Positions 27,676 through 37,646 of a DNA stretch of 64,000 bases are shown here, in pieces (within the stretch, counting starts at the first letter, position 1; the number at the start of each line of letters is the position of its first letter). Under the pieces are notes generated by a model, which did not search any database, was not told where the DNA came from, and saw only the letters and a list, made by a program, of their open reading frames with translations. Source of the stretch: Gluconacetobacter aggeris. Its GTDB lineage: Bacteria; Pseudomonadota; Alphaproteobacteria; Acetobacterales; Acetobacteraceae. Location of the stretch: assembly GCF_014174395.1 (NCBI RefSeq), contig NZ_JABEQD010000002.1:485449-549448 (forward strand). Direction: 5' to 3'. The translations under genes and the position numbers were made by a program.

Positions 27676-27681
27676 GCCTCG

Positions 27682-28842
27682 CTACCTTACTTCAAGATCG
27701 GCCTGAAGAGCGCCATCGGCTTTGATCGCCTGAAGGATGCCGATCATATCCCGCGGCCCCATGCCCAGAGCGTTCATGCCGGACACGAGACTGGCAAGAG
27801 TCGGCCCCTCGCGCAATATCCCCAGACGGTGGGAATTGTCAGTATTCGCGGTGATCTGCGTTCGCGGCAGAATAGCGGTCGTTCCGTTGGAAAACGGACC
27901 AGGTTGCGATGCAATAGGCGCTTCCGTGACCTGGATCGTCAGATTTCCCTGCGCGATCGCGACCGTGCTGATGCGCACATTGTCCCCCATGACGATCGTT
28001 CCGCTGGCTTCGTCGACGATAACCTTGGCCATCGTATCGGGTTCAATGCTCAGGTCGCCGATACGGTACAGGGTTTCCGCCGTCCCCCGCCCGGACAAGT
28101 CGATGGCGACGGTACGCGGGTCGTCAACCCGCGCCATGCCACGCCCGATATGGCGGTTTATCGCATCGGCAATTCTGTTCGCGGTCGTAAAATTGGAATT
28201 GTGCAAGGAAAGATGGATGATGCCGCTCGCCCCCAGATTAACCGGCACCTCACGTTCAACGACCGCGCCATTGGCGATATGGCCACTGGTCGGAATGTTC
28301 TGCGTCATGGCAGCCCCGGCACCGCCAGCCGCGAACGCGTTCGTCACCAGCGATCCTTGGGCAACGGCATAAACCTCGCCGTCCGCGGCCTGAAGCGGTG
28401 TAACCAGCAACGTCCCGCCGGCCAGGTCGCGCGCATCACCGACGGCGGAGACTGTCACGTCGATCCGTCCGCCACCATGAGAAAAAGGCGGCAGGGTCGC
28501 AGTCACCATGACGGCGGCCACATCATGCGTCTGAAGCTGCACCTCGCGGTCACGAATATTCACACCGAGTCGGTTCAGCATGCTGATCAGCGTTTCGCGC
28601 GTGAAAATCGTATTGGTCAGACGATCGCCCGTACCGCGCAGGCCGACGACAAGGCCATAGCCGACAAGCTGGTTGTCGCGCACGCCTTCATAATCGACGA
28701 TATCCTTTACCCTGACCATCGCGGCATTGGCCGATGGAAACGGGAACAGCCCTACCAGAAGAAACGCGGCCGAAACCAACGCCACAATCCGTCGAAAACG
28801 GGGCGCCCGCCTGCTCTCCCTGCTGAAAAACGCGGCACTCAT
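27682..28842 (-). CDS. flgI: flagellar P-ring protein FlgI
   Basis: A 386-residue periplasmic ring protein with a signal peptide (about 1-42, hydrophobic core VALVSAAFLLVGLFPF, cleavage after ANA). Family motifs include RVKDIVDYEGVRDNQLVGYGLVVGLRGTGD, NVRDREVQLQTHDVAAVMVTA-like sequence and a C-terminal VSGMNALGMGPRDMIGILQAIK. The ATG at 28842 has AAGG seven bases upstream; a longer form from 28908 or 28902 is possible and would only lengthen the n-region. Its partner L-ring gene flgH is not in the window. Confidence 0.95.
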   Translation of the reverse strand: MSAAFFSRESRRAPRFRRIVALVSAAFLLVGLFPFPSANAAMVRVKDIVDYEGVRDNQLVGYGLVVGLRGTGDRLTNTIFTRETLISMLNRLGVNIRDREVQLQTHDVAAVMVTATLPPFSHGGGRIDVTVSAVGDARDLAGGTLLVTPLQAADGEVYAVAQGSLVTNAFAAGGAGAAMTQNIPTSGHIANGAVVEREVPVNLGASGIIHLSLHNSNFTTANRIADAINRHIGRGMARVDDPRTVAIDLSGRGTAETLYRIGDLSIEPDTMAKVIVDEASGTIVMGDNVRISTVAIAQGNLTIQVTEAPIASQPGPFSNGTTAILPRTQITANTDNSHRLGILREGPTLASLVSGMNALGMGPRDMIGILQAIKADGALQADLEVR

Positions 28843-29191
28843 TCCATCGCCTTTACCGAAATGGTTGCGATAGAGGCTGGCCACCCTGAGGCAAGTCCTC
28901 ATAGACACTGGTCACCTTTTGCACTTCGGTCCATGGCATTCCGCGAAGTGACCATGGCGACTTTGGAGAATACGCCGCCGGACCATGACATTCAATGGCC
29001 CACCGGCGCGAAATAGGAAGGGCAGTTCGCCTTCTTCCTTGCAGGTTCCGCCAGGTTGTGGACCATCGCGAAAATGAGGTAAAGCCGAACCGCTGCATAG
29101 ACTTCATAGACTTTCGTGGTTCGATACGTCCGGCGATGCTTTCCTGCTCCTACGCAGGACCGAGCGGCCACGATACAGGGAGAGACGGCCC
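28843..29191. other. 349-base divergent region between flgI and the transglycosylase
   Basis: Holds the promoters of the flgI operon (minus) and the transglycosylase (plus). No gene, strong hairpin or recognised regulator box could be identified. Part of it is coding if flgI starts at 28908. Confidence 0.4.
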
Positions 29192-30073
29192 GTGACTGGT
29201 CCAGCCCCGACACTGGCCATGCTCTACCATGCTCCGCGACGTCAGGCATGTCGGGTGGCGGCGGTCGCCATCGCCTTCCTTCTGCCGGCACGAATGGCGC
29301 TCGCCCGACCACCCGAAGCCTCGCTCTGCATCGCGGCAACGGCACAGGCGGAACGGGATCTCCATGTCCCGGATGGCTTCCTCAATGCCATGAGCCGTGT
29401 TGAAAGCGGCAAGCCTGGCCCGGACGGCACCATTTCCGCGTGGCCGTGGACGATCACAGCCGCGGGAATCGGCCATTATTATTCAACGCGCGCCGAAGCT
29501 GTCGCGGCCGTGGAGGCATTTCGTCAGCAAGGCATCCAGTCGATCGATGTCGGCTGCATGCAGGTCAACCTGCAACAGCATCCGGATGCCTTTGCCTCGC
29601 TCGACATGGCATTCGACCCGGTGACCAATGCGCTCTACGCCGGCCGGTTCCTGCTCCAGATGTATGACAAGACAGGGAGCTGGCCCAGGGCCGCCGCCGC
29701 GTACCATTCCCAGACGCCGGGCATCGGCACACCCTACCAGTGGAAAGTGCTCGAAGCCTGGGCGATCCCGCAGGATGGACGGAACCAGCAGCCCCCATCA
29801 CGCCAGTCCTCACGCGCGCGCGCCCTTTCCATCCCGTTCTTCCCCCATCCCGCCGCGCTCAGGGCGATACAGCAACCGACCCTCACGGCCGACGCGCAAC
29901 CCGACGCCGCCAGCGGCGCGCACCCGGCGCCGGCCAAGGTCTTTCACCCGTTCCAGGGATTCGCGCATTTCACACAACCCACGATGCACCGCCCCTCCTC
30001 TGCAGGCATGCGGGGGCGCACCCTGGCCTCGTACCGCGCCAACCCCGTCGCCTTGGCAGGCCCAACAGGTTGA
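29192..30073 (+). CDS. lytic transglycosylase, probable flagellar rod-passage enzyme
   Basis: A 293-residue exported SLT-type enzyme. A signal peptide covers about residues 15-38. The catalytic Glu is in LNAMSRVESGKPGPDG (about residue 71). The substrate-groove motifs DVGCMQVNLQQHPDAF and the AAAYHSQTPG loop follow. The last 90 residues are a Pro/Ala/His-rich tail without domain features. It would cut peptidoglycan so the rod can pass, replacing the missing muramidase half of FlgJ, as SltF does in Rhodobacter. The GTG at 29192 has GGGAGAG seven bases upstream; an ATG at 29219 is an alternative. Confidence 0.85.
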   Translation: MTGPAPTLAMLYHAPRRQACRVAAVAIAFLLPARMALARPPEASLCIAATAQAERDLHVPDGFLNAMSRVESGKPGPDGTISAWPWTITAAGIGHYYSTRAEAVAAVEAFRQQGIQSIDVGCMQVNLQQHPDAFASLDMAFDPVTNALYAGRFLLQMYDKTGSWPRAAAAYHSQTPGIGTPYQWKVLEAWAIPQDGRNQQPPSRQSSRARALSIPFFPHPAALRAIQQPTLTADAQPDAASGAHPAPAKVFHPFQGFAHFTQPTMHRPSSAGMRGRTLASYRANPVALAGPTG

Positions 30074-30098
30074 CGCCTCTACCCGGACAGGCGCCGGG

Positions 30099-31652
30099 CT
30101 ATAGCCAGTTACGCAGGGCCAGCCCGACCTCCTGAAGGACAGTTGTGAACGACCGCTCCTTCGCCCTGAACACGCGCATGTTCGGGTACCAGGGAGAACT
30201 CCTACCTTCATCGCCCCATCGCCAGCAGGCATCCCAACGGCTGACCAGCCACACCGGGCAGCCGAGAGCCCCCGCGAGATGCAGCGGCGCCGTATCGACG
30301 GAAATGACCAGGTCGAGATTTTTGGCGATCGCGGCCGTGTCGGCCATGTCCCGGACATCACCCATCGGGTCGAATAGCGCCTGACCGTGCCACGCCTCGA
30401 TTTCCGCACGCGGCGGGCCGAACTGAAGACTAACCAGCGTCGCCTCGACGGGCATCAGAGCGCTCCCCATGTCCGCCAGCGTGACCGAACGGCGCTTGTC
30501 CGCAAGCACATGCTCGGACTGCGTCCTCCGGTCACCCGCCCAGACCAGGCCGATGCGCGGCCGCCGGCCTGGCAAGCGAGACGCAAACCGCGCGACATCC
30601 CCGTCATCGGCACGAAGATACGGAATGCCATCCGGAATATCCCGTACCGACATCACGCCGGCGATGTAGGGCAGGTCCGGAATGGGTGCGGCGAAGCTAT
30701 ATCCGTCTTCCCTGCCAAAATTCTCCTTGTTCCGCACGGACACACCCGGGAAAGACAGGGTCAGAAGACGGACCAGCGTTGCGGGCACGACGATGGTGAT
30801 CTCGGCCCCCCTTTCCAGCAGGTAAGGGACCAGGCGAATGAACTGGATCGTATCGCCCAGCCCCTGTTCGTCGAACAGGAGGACCTTCCGTCCCGACACG
30901 TCATCTCCGGGCCGCAGACGCGGCAGGGACAGGAACCATGCCGCCTTGTCGCTGACAATCAAATCGCGCTTGCTATAAACCTCCCATCCCTCACGCAGTC
31001 TCCCGGCCTTCAGCAGCGTGCAGGAATAGCCGAAACTGATCGCGGGCGAGGACGGCGCAAGCGCCAGGGCCTTTTCATACCAGGGCAGAGCATCAGGGGA
31101 GCGATTGAGCCGTTCCAGGGCGCACCCCACATTGTTCAGAAGTGCTGCGGTCACGTTCCCGCCCTGGAGATGAGACAACAGGATTTTCAGCGCTTCCGCC
31201 GGATACCCGGCTTCCAGAAGAGACATCGATATATATTCGCATATATTCGCATGCTCGGCCGGGTAGCGCTGCATCATGCCGGAGAACAGGGCACACCCTC
31301 CGGCGACGTCTCCAGAGGCCACTCGGATATGCGCCAGGAACGCCTGCGCAGCGACATTGTCCGGTTCACATCGGAGCACGTTACGCAACAATGTTTCGAC
31401 AATATCGTAATTGGAACTGTAGCGCAGGATCACCGTCGCGCCGGCCAGGCTGAGCTGCCAGTCATCCATGCGCAGCGACGTCGTCTCAAGGACCAGGCGG
31501 AAGACCTCGACGCGTTGCCCCTGGGCCGCCAGCCTATCGCAGAATTCGATCAGATTGGCCGGCGTCGGCGATTGTGACAGGCTTTCCTTCGCGAACGCGA
31601 CCGTCAGGAGCCGCCCGGCCTCACCCCCGCCGGACTCCATGCGTACCTTCAT
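30099..31652 (-). CDS. TPR protein with heptosyltransferase-like (GT9-type) domain
   Basis: A 517-residue soluble protein. The N-terminal half is helical with tetratricopeptide-type repeats (for example NNVGCALERLNRSPDALPWYEKALALAPSSP). The C-terminal 300 residues look like the glycosyltransferase fold seen in GT9/O-GlcNAc transferase relatives, with QGLGDTIQFIRLVPYLLERGA, GLVWAGDRRTQ and the end motif VISVDTAPLHLAGALGCPVWLVS. The gene at 54248 has the same layout and motifs. Inside a flagellar island, flagellin or hook glycosylation is a likely job but not proven. The start is uncertain: a frame from 31787 is open, and the ATG at 31652 is chosen. Confidence 0.75.
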   Translation of the reverse strand: MKVRMESGGGEAGRLLTVAFAKESLSQSPTPANLIEFCDRLAAQGQRVEVFRLVLETTSLRMDDWQLSLAGATVILRYSSNYDIVETLLRNVLRCEPDNVAAQAFLAHIRVASGDVAGGCALFSGMMQRYPAEHANICEYISMSLLEAGYPAEALKILLSHLQGGNVTAALLNNVGCALERLNRSPDALPWYEKALALAPSSPAISFGYSCTLLKAGRLREGWEVYSKRDLIVSDKAAWFLSLPRLRPGDDVSGRKVLLFDEQGLGDTIQFIRLVPYLLERGAEITIVVPATLVRLLTLSFPGVSVRNKENFGREDGYSFAAPIPDLPYIAGVMSVRDIPDGIPYLRADDGDVARFASRLPGRRPRIGLVWAGDRRTQSEHVLADKRRSVTLADMGSALMPVEATLVSLQFGPPRAEIEAWHGQALFDPMGDVRDMADTAAIAKNLDLVISVDTAPLHLAGALGCPVWLVSRWDACWRWGDEGRSSPWYPNMRVFRAKERSFTTVLQEVGLALRNWL

Positions 31653-31931
31653 GTCTGCTTCCGTCACAAATCCCACCTTACCTTGTCCGGAGCCGCATCC
31701 CCCAGCCCCCGCCTCGCGCCATCCGGCGCATATATCGGCCAAAAGAGTCCCAATTCCCCGCCGGCACCATTTTCGCGCCTTGCTCAAAGCCGACTATAGC
31801 GGTACTTATCAGGCCCAGAAACCGGGTCTGTACCCTTCCATGCACAGAACAGCCGCCCAGGCTTCCCGGCCATGGCGATCATGCCGAGATCGTCATAACC
31901 ACAGCCGGCATACGAAAGGGAAAGCGGCATC

Positions 31932-34121
31932 TTGGACCCCGCCAATGGCAGCACAATCGCACAGCCCGGCGACGGCAAGCTAACCGACAGGAACCGCTCC
32001 GCACGGCGGTTCCTGTCGCTTTCCCGCGGCATGGCGCTTTCGAACAATGTGCTGCGGGGCGGCCTGAATTCGCTTTCCTGGCGGTCCCTGATCCCGGGAA
32101 CGGACATCGGCCTCGCGATCGGCGTCCTGCTGCTTCTGTCCATCCTCATCGTTCCACTGCCAACCTTTGTCCTCGACATGGGGCTGTCGCTGTCGATCAC
32201 CGCCTCCGCGCTGGTCCTCATGGTGTCGCTGTTCCTTGAGAAGCCGGTCGAGTTCACCTCCTTTCCCACCCTTCTCCTGTTGACGACCCTCCTGCGACTG
32301 GCACTCGAAATCGCAACCACACGGCTGATCCTCAGCCACGGCAATGAAGGCGCATATGCCGCCGGCCATGTGGTGGCCGCATTCGGCGGCTTCCTGATGG
32401 GCGGGGACGTCGTCATTGGCGGGATCGTGTTCTGCATCCTGCTGGTGGTGAATTTCATGGTCATCACCAAGGGCTCGGGCCGCATCGCGGAAGTCGCAGC
32501 GCGCTTCTTCCTCGACGCAATGCCGGGCAAGCAGATGGCGATCGACGCCGAACTCTCCTCCGGCGCGATCAACGACCGGACGGCACGCCTGAAGCGCAAG
32601 GAACTGGAAGAAGAAAGCGCGTTCTACGGGGCCATGGACGGCGCCGCCAAATTCGTGCGCGGCGATGCGATCGCGGCGATCATCATTACGGGCATCAATA
32701 TCGTCGGCGGACTGGCCATCGGCGTGCTACGCCATGGCATGCCCGTGAACGAGGCCGCCAGCACCTTCACGACCCTGACCGTGGGCGACGGGCTCGTATC
32801 GCAGATTCCCGCCCTCCTGGTCTCGACCGCAGCCGGCATCGTCGTCACGAAGGGCGGCACGGACGGGTCCGCCGACGTCACCCTGGTTCGGCAACTGGGC
32901 GGCAATCCCAAACCAATGGCCATGGCCGCGGTGCTGGCAACCTGCTTCGCGCTGCTCCCCGGCCTGCCGGCCTTTCCCTTCCTGACCATTGCCGCCCTGG
33001 CCGGCGCCGGAGCCTGGTGGCGCCACAAAACGCCCACCCACGATAGTGACGGCGACGTGACCGAAGTCACACCGGCCCCGACGACGGCTCCGATCTCCGA
33101 CGTTCTCAAGCTCGACCTGCTGCGTCTCGAACTCGGCTTCGGCCTGCTGCCCCTGACCAGCGGCGAGAATTCCCAACTGACCGAACAGATCAAGGCGCTG
33201 CGCAGGGCGATCGCGACCGAAATGGGCTTCGTGACGCCGCCCATCAGGATACAGGACAATATCCTGCTTCCGTCGGACAAATACATCATCAAGCTCAAGG
33301 AAATCGAAATCGGTTCGGGCGAGGCGAAGCCCGGCAAGCTGATGGCCATGAGTCCGTCCGGCGGCACACCTCCCCTTGTCGGCGACAAGGCGACCGAGCC
33401 CGCATTCGGCCTGCCCGCCGTATGGATCGACCCCTCCCTCAAGACCAAGGCCATTGCCTTGAAGTGTACCGTGGTCGACCCCGCCAGCGTCATCGTGACG
33501 CATCTCAGCGAGTTGGTCAGGCAAAATCTTCCCGACCTTCTGACCTATGTCGCCACCCAGTCGCTCCTCGACGACCTGCCCCGCGAACAGCAGAAGCTCG
33601 TCAACGACCTGATTCCATCCCAGGTGACGCTCAGCACGGTCCAGCGCGTCCTGCAATCGCTGCTGGCCGAACGGATTTCGATCCGCGACCTTCCGACCAT
33701 CCTAGAAAGCATCCAGGAAGGCAGCGGCCTCGGCCTGCGCGGCATACAAAACCTGACCAACCATGTGCGCGTCCGCCTCTCCCGGCAGATCTGCAGCACG
33801 CTGGAAGGACCCGGCGGCTATATTCCAATGATCACCCTGTCGCCGGAATGGGAGGCGGAATTCATGAACCACATCGCGGGACAGGGCGAGGAACGGCGCC
33901 TGGCCATGCCGCCGTCCCTGCTGAACCGTTTCGTCGCGCGCCTCCGAGAGGTCTTCAATACCGTCTCTGCCAGCGGCGAGGTACCGGTCATCGTCGTCTC
34001 GACGCCGGTCCGGGACTCCATGCGCTCGATCGTGGAACGCGTACGACCCAGCGTATCGGTCCTTTCACAATCCGAAATATATCCACGCGCTCGAATCAAG
34101 ACGATCGCAACCATTACGTGA
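31932..34121 (+). CDS. flhA: flagellar export protein FlhA
   Basis: A 729-residue (or 696 from ATG 32031) export-gate protein. Eight or so transmembrane helices fill about residues 55-340, containing the FHIPEP-family stretch (FTSFPTLLLLTTLLRLALEIATTRLIL) and GDGLVSQIPALLVSTAAGIVVTK. The C-terminal cytoplasmic ring domain (about 390-729) docks chaperone-cargo complexes. TTG 31932 has AAAGGGAAAG upstream; ATG 32031 gives the usual family length but has no visible ribosome site. flhA lies apart from flhB here. Confidence 0.96.
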   Translation: MDPANGSTIAQPGDGKLTDRNRSARRFLSLSRGMALSNNVLRGGLNSLSWRSLIPGTDIGLAIGVLLLLSILIVPLPTFVLDMGLSLSITASALVLMVSLFLEKPVEFTSFPTLLLLTTLLRLALEIATTRLILSHGNEGAYAAGHVVAAFGGFLMGGDVVIGGIVFCILLVVNFMVITKGSGRIAEVAARFFLDAMPGKQMAIDAELSSGAINDRTARLKRKELEEESAFYGAMDGAAKFVRGDAIAAIIITGINIVGGLAIGVLRHGMPVNEAASTFTTLTVGDGLVSQIPALLVSTAAGIVVTKGGTDGSADVTLVRQLGGNPKPMAMAAVLATCFALLPGLPAFPFLTIAALAGAGAWWRHKTPTHDSDGDVTEVTPAPTTAPISDVLKLDLLRLELGFGLLPLTSGENSQLTEQIKALRRAIATEMGFVTPPIRIQDNILLPSDKYIIKLKEIEIGSGEAKPGKLMAMSPSGGTPPLVGDKATEPAFGLPAVWIDPSLKTKAIALKCTVVDPASVIVTHLSELVRQNLPDLLTYVATQSLLDDLPREQQKLVNDLIPSQVTLSTVQRVLQSLLAERISIRDLPTILESIQEGSGLGLRGIQNLTNHVRVRLSRQICSTLEGPGGYIPMITLSPEWEAEFMNHIAGQGEERRLAMPPSLLNRFVARLREVFNTVSASGEVPVIVVSTPVRDSMRSIVERVRPSVSVLSQSEIYPRARIKTIATIT

Positions 34122-34275
34122 CCTCGGGGCGGGAGAAATTGCATGCCACCCCGCAATCTTTCTCGCCCTTGCAGGAATGAACGTATGGTCATGCCAGGCT
34201 GGAGGCCCTATAAAGATGCGATCAGGATCATAGTCGCGTCTTCCATGCCATGGCAGTGTATCAAGGATCGGGCTG

Positions 34276-36054
34276 ATGTCCATCTCCAACGCCTCTCCGA
34301 TTTCGACATACATTTCCGCGATCAAGAACGAGGCGACGGCCTCGGCGACCTACGCGAAGACCGACGCCACCACCAAGCAGGAAGTCGCAAAGTTCGAAAA
34401 GGATGCGGCATCGATTACGTCCGTTGATGGACTCTTGAAGGATTATTCGGTCCTGCAGGTGGTACTGGGTGCCTATGGGCTCAGTTCCCTGTCCAACGCA
34501 ACCGCCATCATCAAGGACTTATTGACGCAGGACCCGACCTCATCCAAGTCCCTCGCCAAATCATCCAATAACGCCGCATGGCTGGCCTTCGCCGATGCCT
34601 TCAAGATGTGGGGACAAAACAAAGGCACGTCCTCCGTGTCACCCTTTGCTCCCGACGCAACCTCCGCCGTAATCAGCCAGACCTACAGCGCGACGAAGAC
34701 CATTTCGGTAAACGCCACCCTTCCCGCTGCCGACGCGACCGGCCAGACCTATACGACGGCACCCGTCACGACTTATGATTCGCAATCCAACGCCCATCAG
34801 GTGGCCCTTAAATGGACCCAGGATTCAAGCAATCCACGGACCTGGACCGTCAATGCCTATGACGCGGACGGCAATGCCACAATCGATACGAACGCCTATC
34901 AGGTCGTCTTCAACCAGGACGGTAGCCTGGCATCCGCTACCGACATGTCGACCGGCAAGGCCGTAACCTCCGGCGGAGCCGGAAGCACCGTATCATTGCC
35001 CATTACCCTGAATATCACCCCATCCGGCAGCACCGGCACCACGCATCAATCCATCAGCCTAGATCTCGGGACGCTTGGAGGAACAGGCGGCGTCACCATG
35101 GCTTCGTCCAGCACGTCCAGCACCATCAGTAAAAGCCAGGTCGCCAGCCTGACATCACCGTCGGGCTCCAGCACCAGCCTGACACTTCCCTCCATTACGC
35201 TGGGTACCCTCTCGGGCACGAACCAGACCTACGTCACGGCACCGTTCGACCCCAACGAAACATCGGACGACGCCAACGGCGTCGCCGCCGCCAACCGGGC
35301 TACCCTGTCCGTCAAATGGGTTCAGGACTCCGCCTCGCCCTCAACCTGGCAGGCCTATATCATCGATCCTTACGGCGCGCAGGTCACCAGCACGACATTT
35401 ACGACTTCATTCGACAGCGCCGGCAATCTTCTAAAAGTCAATGGGCAGTATTCGCATACCATCCCCGCATTGCAAGCGAAGATGAACGGCGTCACCTACA
35501 CCGTCGATGTTCAGCCTCCCAATCTTTCGACTTCGACGCCAAGCCAGGATTCAACCCTGACGACCGACAGTAAAGTCACAAACACCGTGACCAAGGTCAA
35601 CATGAACGATGTCGTGTCGCAGTTCGAATTAAGTCAGTACGAAAATAACAACGATTTCCAGGATAACGGGGTCGGCAACGCCCTCTACTTCACGCGCAAG
35701 ATGAGCAGCGTCACCACCCTGGCACAATTGATGTCCGATCCCATCTTGCTGAAAGTCGCGGAAACGGTCTCCGGCTATGATCCGTCGACATTCGGCACAT
35801 TGGATTACAACCAGCAGGTCCGGATGCTGAAAAGCAAGGTGGATTTCACCAAGCTGCGGACTCCAAAGCAGATCCAGCAATATGCGGAACGTTATCTGGC
35901 CATGCTCCAGATCACTCCGCAGACGCCGGACAAGCCGGCAACCATGATGGATCTGTATGGTGGCGATTCGAGCAAGGCGGGCATTGCCGCACTCTTCGGT
36001 GTCAATACATCGTCATCCTCGTCGAGCGGAAATCTTTATTCCGGCATGTTTTGA
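34276..36054 (+). CDS. DUF1217 flagellar protein split by FlgE-like domains
   Basis: A 592-residue protein. Residues 1-113 match the first half of the DUF1217 domain (VAKFEKDAASITSVDGLLKDYSVLQVVLGAYGL). Residues about 440-560 match its second half (VVSQFELSQYENNNDF, VGNALYFTRKMSSVTTLAQLMSDPILLKVAE). Between them are two hook-type beta domains (about 140-305 and 309-435) with LKWTQDSSNPRTWTVNAYDADG and ISLDLGTLGGTGGVTM, nearly the same as the D2 domain of FlgE at 21833. The middle is Ser/Thr/Gly-rich and lacks cysteine, like secreted axial proteins. It has no FlgE N- or C-terminal helices. It probably travels through the flagellar exporter and joins the hook or rod. Function is not known to me. 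Confidence 0.8.
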   Translation: MSISNASPISTYISAIKNEATASATYAKTDATTKQEVAKFEKDAASITSVDGLLKDYSVLQVVLGAYGLSSLSNATAIIKDLLTQDPTSSKSLAKSSNNAAWLAFADAFKMWGQNKGTSSVSPFAPDATSAVISQTYSATKTISVNATLPAADATGQTYTTAPVTTYDSQSNAHQVALKWTQDSSNPRTWTVNAYDADGNATIDTNAYQVVFNQDGSLASATDMSTGKAVTSGGAGSTVSLPITLNITPSGSTGTTHQSISLDLGTLGGTGGVTMASSSTSSTISKSQVASLTSPSGSSTSLTLPSITLGTLSGTNQTYVTAPFDPNETSDDANGVAAANRATLSVKWVQDSASPSTWQAYIIDPYGAQVTSTTFTTSFDSAGNLLKVNGQYSHTIPALQAKMNGVTYTVDVQPPNLSTSTPSQDSTLTTDSKVTNTVTKVNMNDVVSQFELSQYENNNDFQDNGVGNALYFTRKMSSVTTLAQLMSDPILLKVAETVSGYDPSTFGTLDYNQQVRMLKSKVDFTKLRTPKQIQQYAERYLAMLQITPQTPDKPATMMDLYGGDSSKAGIAALFGVNTSSSSSSGNLYSGMF

Positions 36055-36188
36055 CGAGGCTGTCGCAGAATTACAGAAAATGCACCGCGGAACGTCGGAC
36101 GCAGCAACCTCGATGCCACTCCCAGGATATCGGTCTCCGAGCCTCGCGATTTGCGCAGGTGCAACCTGCCTGACAGGGTAAGCGCAAT

Positions 36189-37646
36189 ATGCAACCCGCC
36201 GAATCGACTACCGGGACAGCAAGAGCGTCCGACGATGATGCGCTTGGCACCGGAATGGCCCGTACCCTGGATGCGATCCGCAATGTCGTGGCTGGCCCCT
36301 TCCACGATATTCCCGTGGGCATGCTGGAAGGCCGAGTGACCGGATTGACCGGCCTCTCCGTCTCCCTCAGCGGCATGCGCGACTTCACCGGAGTCGGAGA
36401 CAGGGTCTGTATTTTCGGACTGGACGGACGTGAGACGGATGCGGAAATCGTCGCGTTCCGGGGTGACACGGCCATTGCCATGCCTTTCGGGGCGTTGGCG
36501 GGCATAGGGTCCGGCTGCCGTGCAGCATTCCGGCTATACGACCTGGAGCAGCGAAAGCGTCGGGCGGGCGGCACACTGGTCGTCAATCCCCTATGGCAGG
36601 GACGCGTCATCGACCCGATGGGGCGTCCCATCGACGGCAAGGGCCCACTGCCCCCGGGCGGGGAGCCATGCAGACTGCATGCTCCGCCTCCGGAAGCCGG
36701 GCTGCGGGCCCGCCTCGGGCCACGCATCGATCTGGGCGTACGGGTGCTCAACCTGTTCACGACATGCCGCGAGGGGCAGAGGCTCGGTCTGTTCGCTGGC
36801 TCCGGCGTCGGAAAATCGACCCTCATGGGCATGCTGGCGCGCAATACCGACTGCGACGTCGCTGTGATCGCGCTCGTCGGGGAACGAGGCCGGGAAGTCC
36901 GCGAGTTCGTGGAGGACGATCTGGGCCCTGACGGCCTGGCCAAATCGGTCGTCGTGGTCGCCACCTCGGACACCTCCCCCCTGATGCGCCGGGAAGCCGC
37001 CTATTCGGCCATGGCCGTGGCTGAATATTTCAGGGATCAGGGCAAATCGGTCCTGCTGCTCATGGACAGCGTCACCCGCTTTTGCCAGGCCCTGCGAGAG
37101 ATCGGCCTGTCTTCCGGCGAACCACCCGCCACCCGGGGCTATCCGCCCAGCGTCTTCGCGGAACTGCCACGCCTGCTGGAACGGGCAGGCCCCGGCCTGG
37201 CCGGCCCGGACGGCAAGGCCGGCCAGATCACCGCCATGTTCTCAGTCCTCGTCGAAGGCGACGATCACAACGAACCCGTCGCTGACGCTGTCCGAGGCAT
37301 TCTCGACGGGCATGTCGTATTGGAACGGCGGATCGCCGAAGGCGGACGATATCCGGCCGTCAATGTCCTCCGCTCTCTTTCGCGCACGGTTCCCGGCTGC
37401 AACGCTGCGGAGGAAAACGCCCTGGTCCTGGAAGCGCGCACCGATCTTTCAACCTGGGACGATATTCAGGACATGGTTCGCCTGGGCGCCTACCGGGCGG
37501 GAAACGACGCCGTAACCGACAGGGCCATCCGCGTCGCGCCCGCAATCGAAAACATCCTGAAGCAGTCACGCAATGAAAGCGCGACAATCGCCGAAAGCTT
37601 CGATGCCCTGCGTGGCGCGCTCTCGACCACCGGAACATCGCGATGA
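36189..37646 (+). CDS. fliI: flagellar export ATPase FliI
   Basis: A 485-residue hexameric ATPase related to the F1 beta subunit. It has the Walker A motif GSGVGKST (about 204-211), the Walker B strand VLLLMDSVTRF (about 286-296), and family motifs VALVGERGREVREF, RGYPPSVFAELPRLLERAG and SLSRTVPGC. The N-terminal 45 residues are a polar FliH-binding region. It couples to FliJ next door and FliH at 4.6 kb. Overlaps fliJ by four bases. Confidence 0.97.
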   Translation: MQPAESTTGTARASDDDALGTGMARTLDAIRNVVAGPFHDIPVGMLEGRVTGLTGLSVSLSGMRDFTGVGDRVCIFGLDGRETDAEIVAFRGDTAIAMPFGALAGIGSGCRAAFRLYDLEQRKRRAGGTLVVNPLWQGRVIDPMGRPIDGKGPLPPGGEPCRLHAPPPEAGLRARLGPRIDLGVRVLNLFTTCREGQRLGLFAGSGVGKSTLMGMLARNTDCDVAVIALVGERGREVREFVEDDLGPDGLAKSVVVVATSDTSPLMRREAAYSAMAVAEYFRDQGKSVLLLMDSVTRFCQALREIGLSSGEPPATRGYPPSVFAELPRLLERAGPGLAGPDGKAGQITAMFSVLVEGDDHNEPVADAVRGILDGHVVLERRIAEGGRYPAVNVLRSLSRTVPGCNAAEENALVLEARTDLSTWDDIQDMVRLGAYRAGNDAVTDRAIRVAPAIENILKQSRNESATIAESFDALRGALSTTGTSR

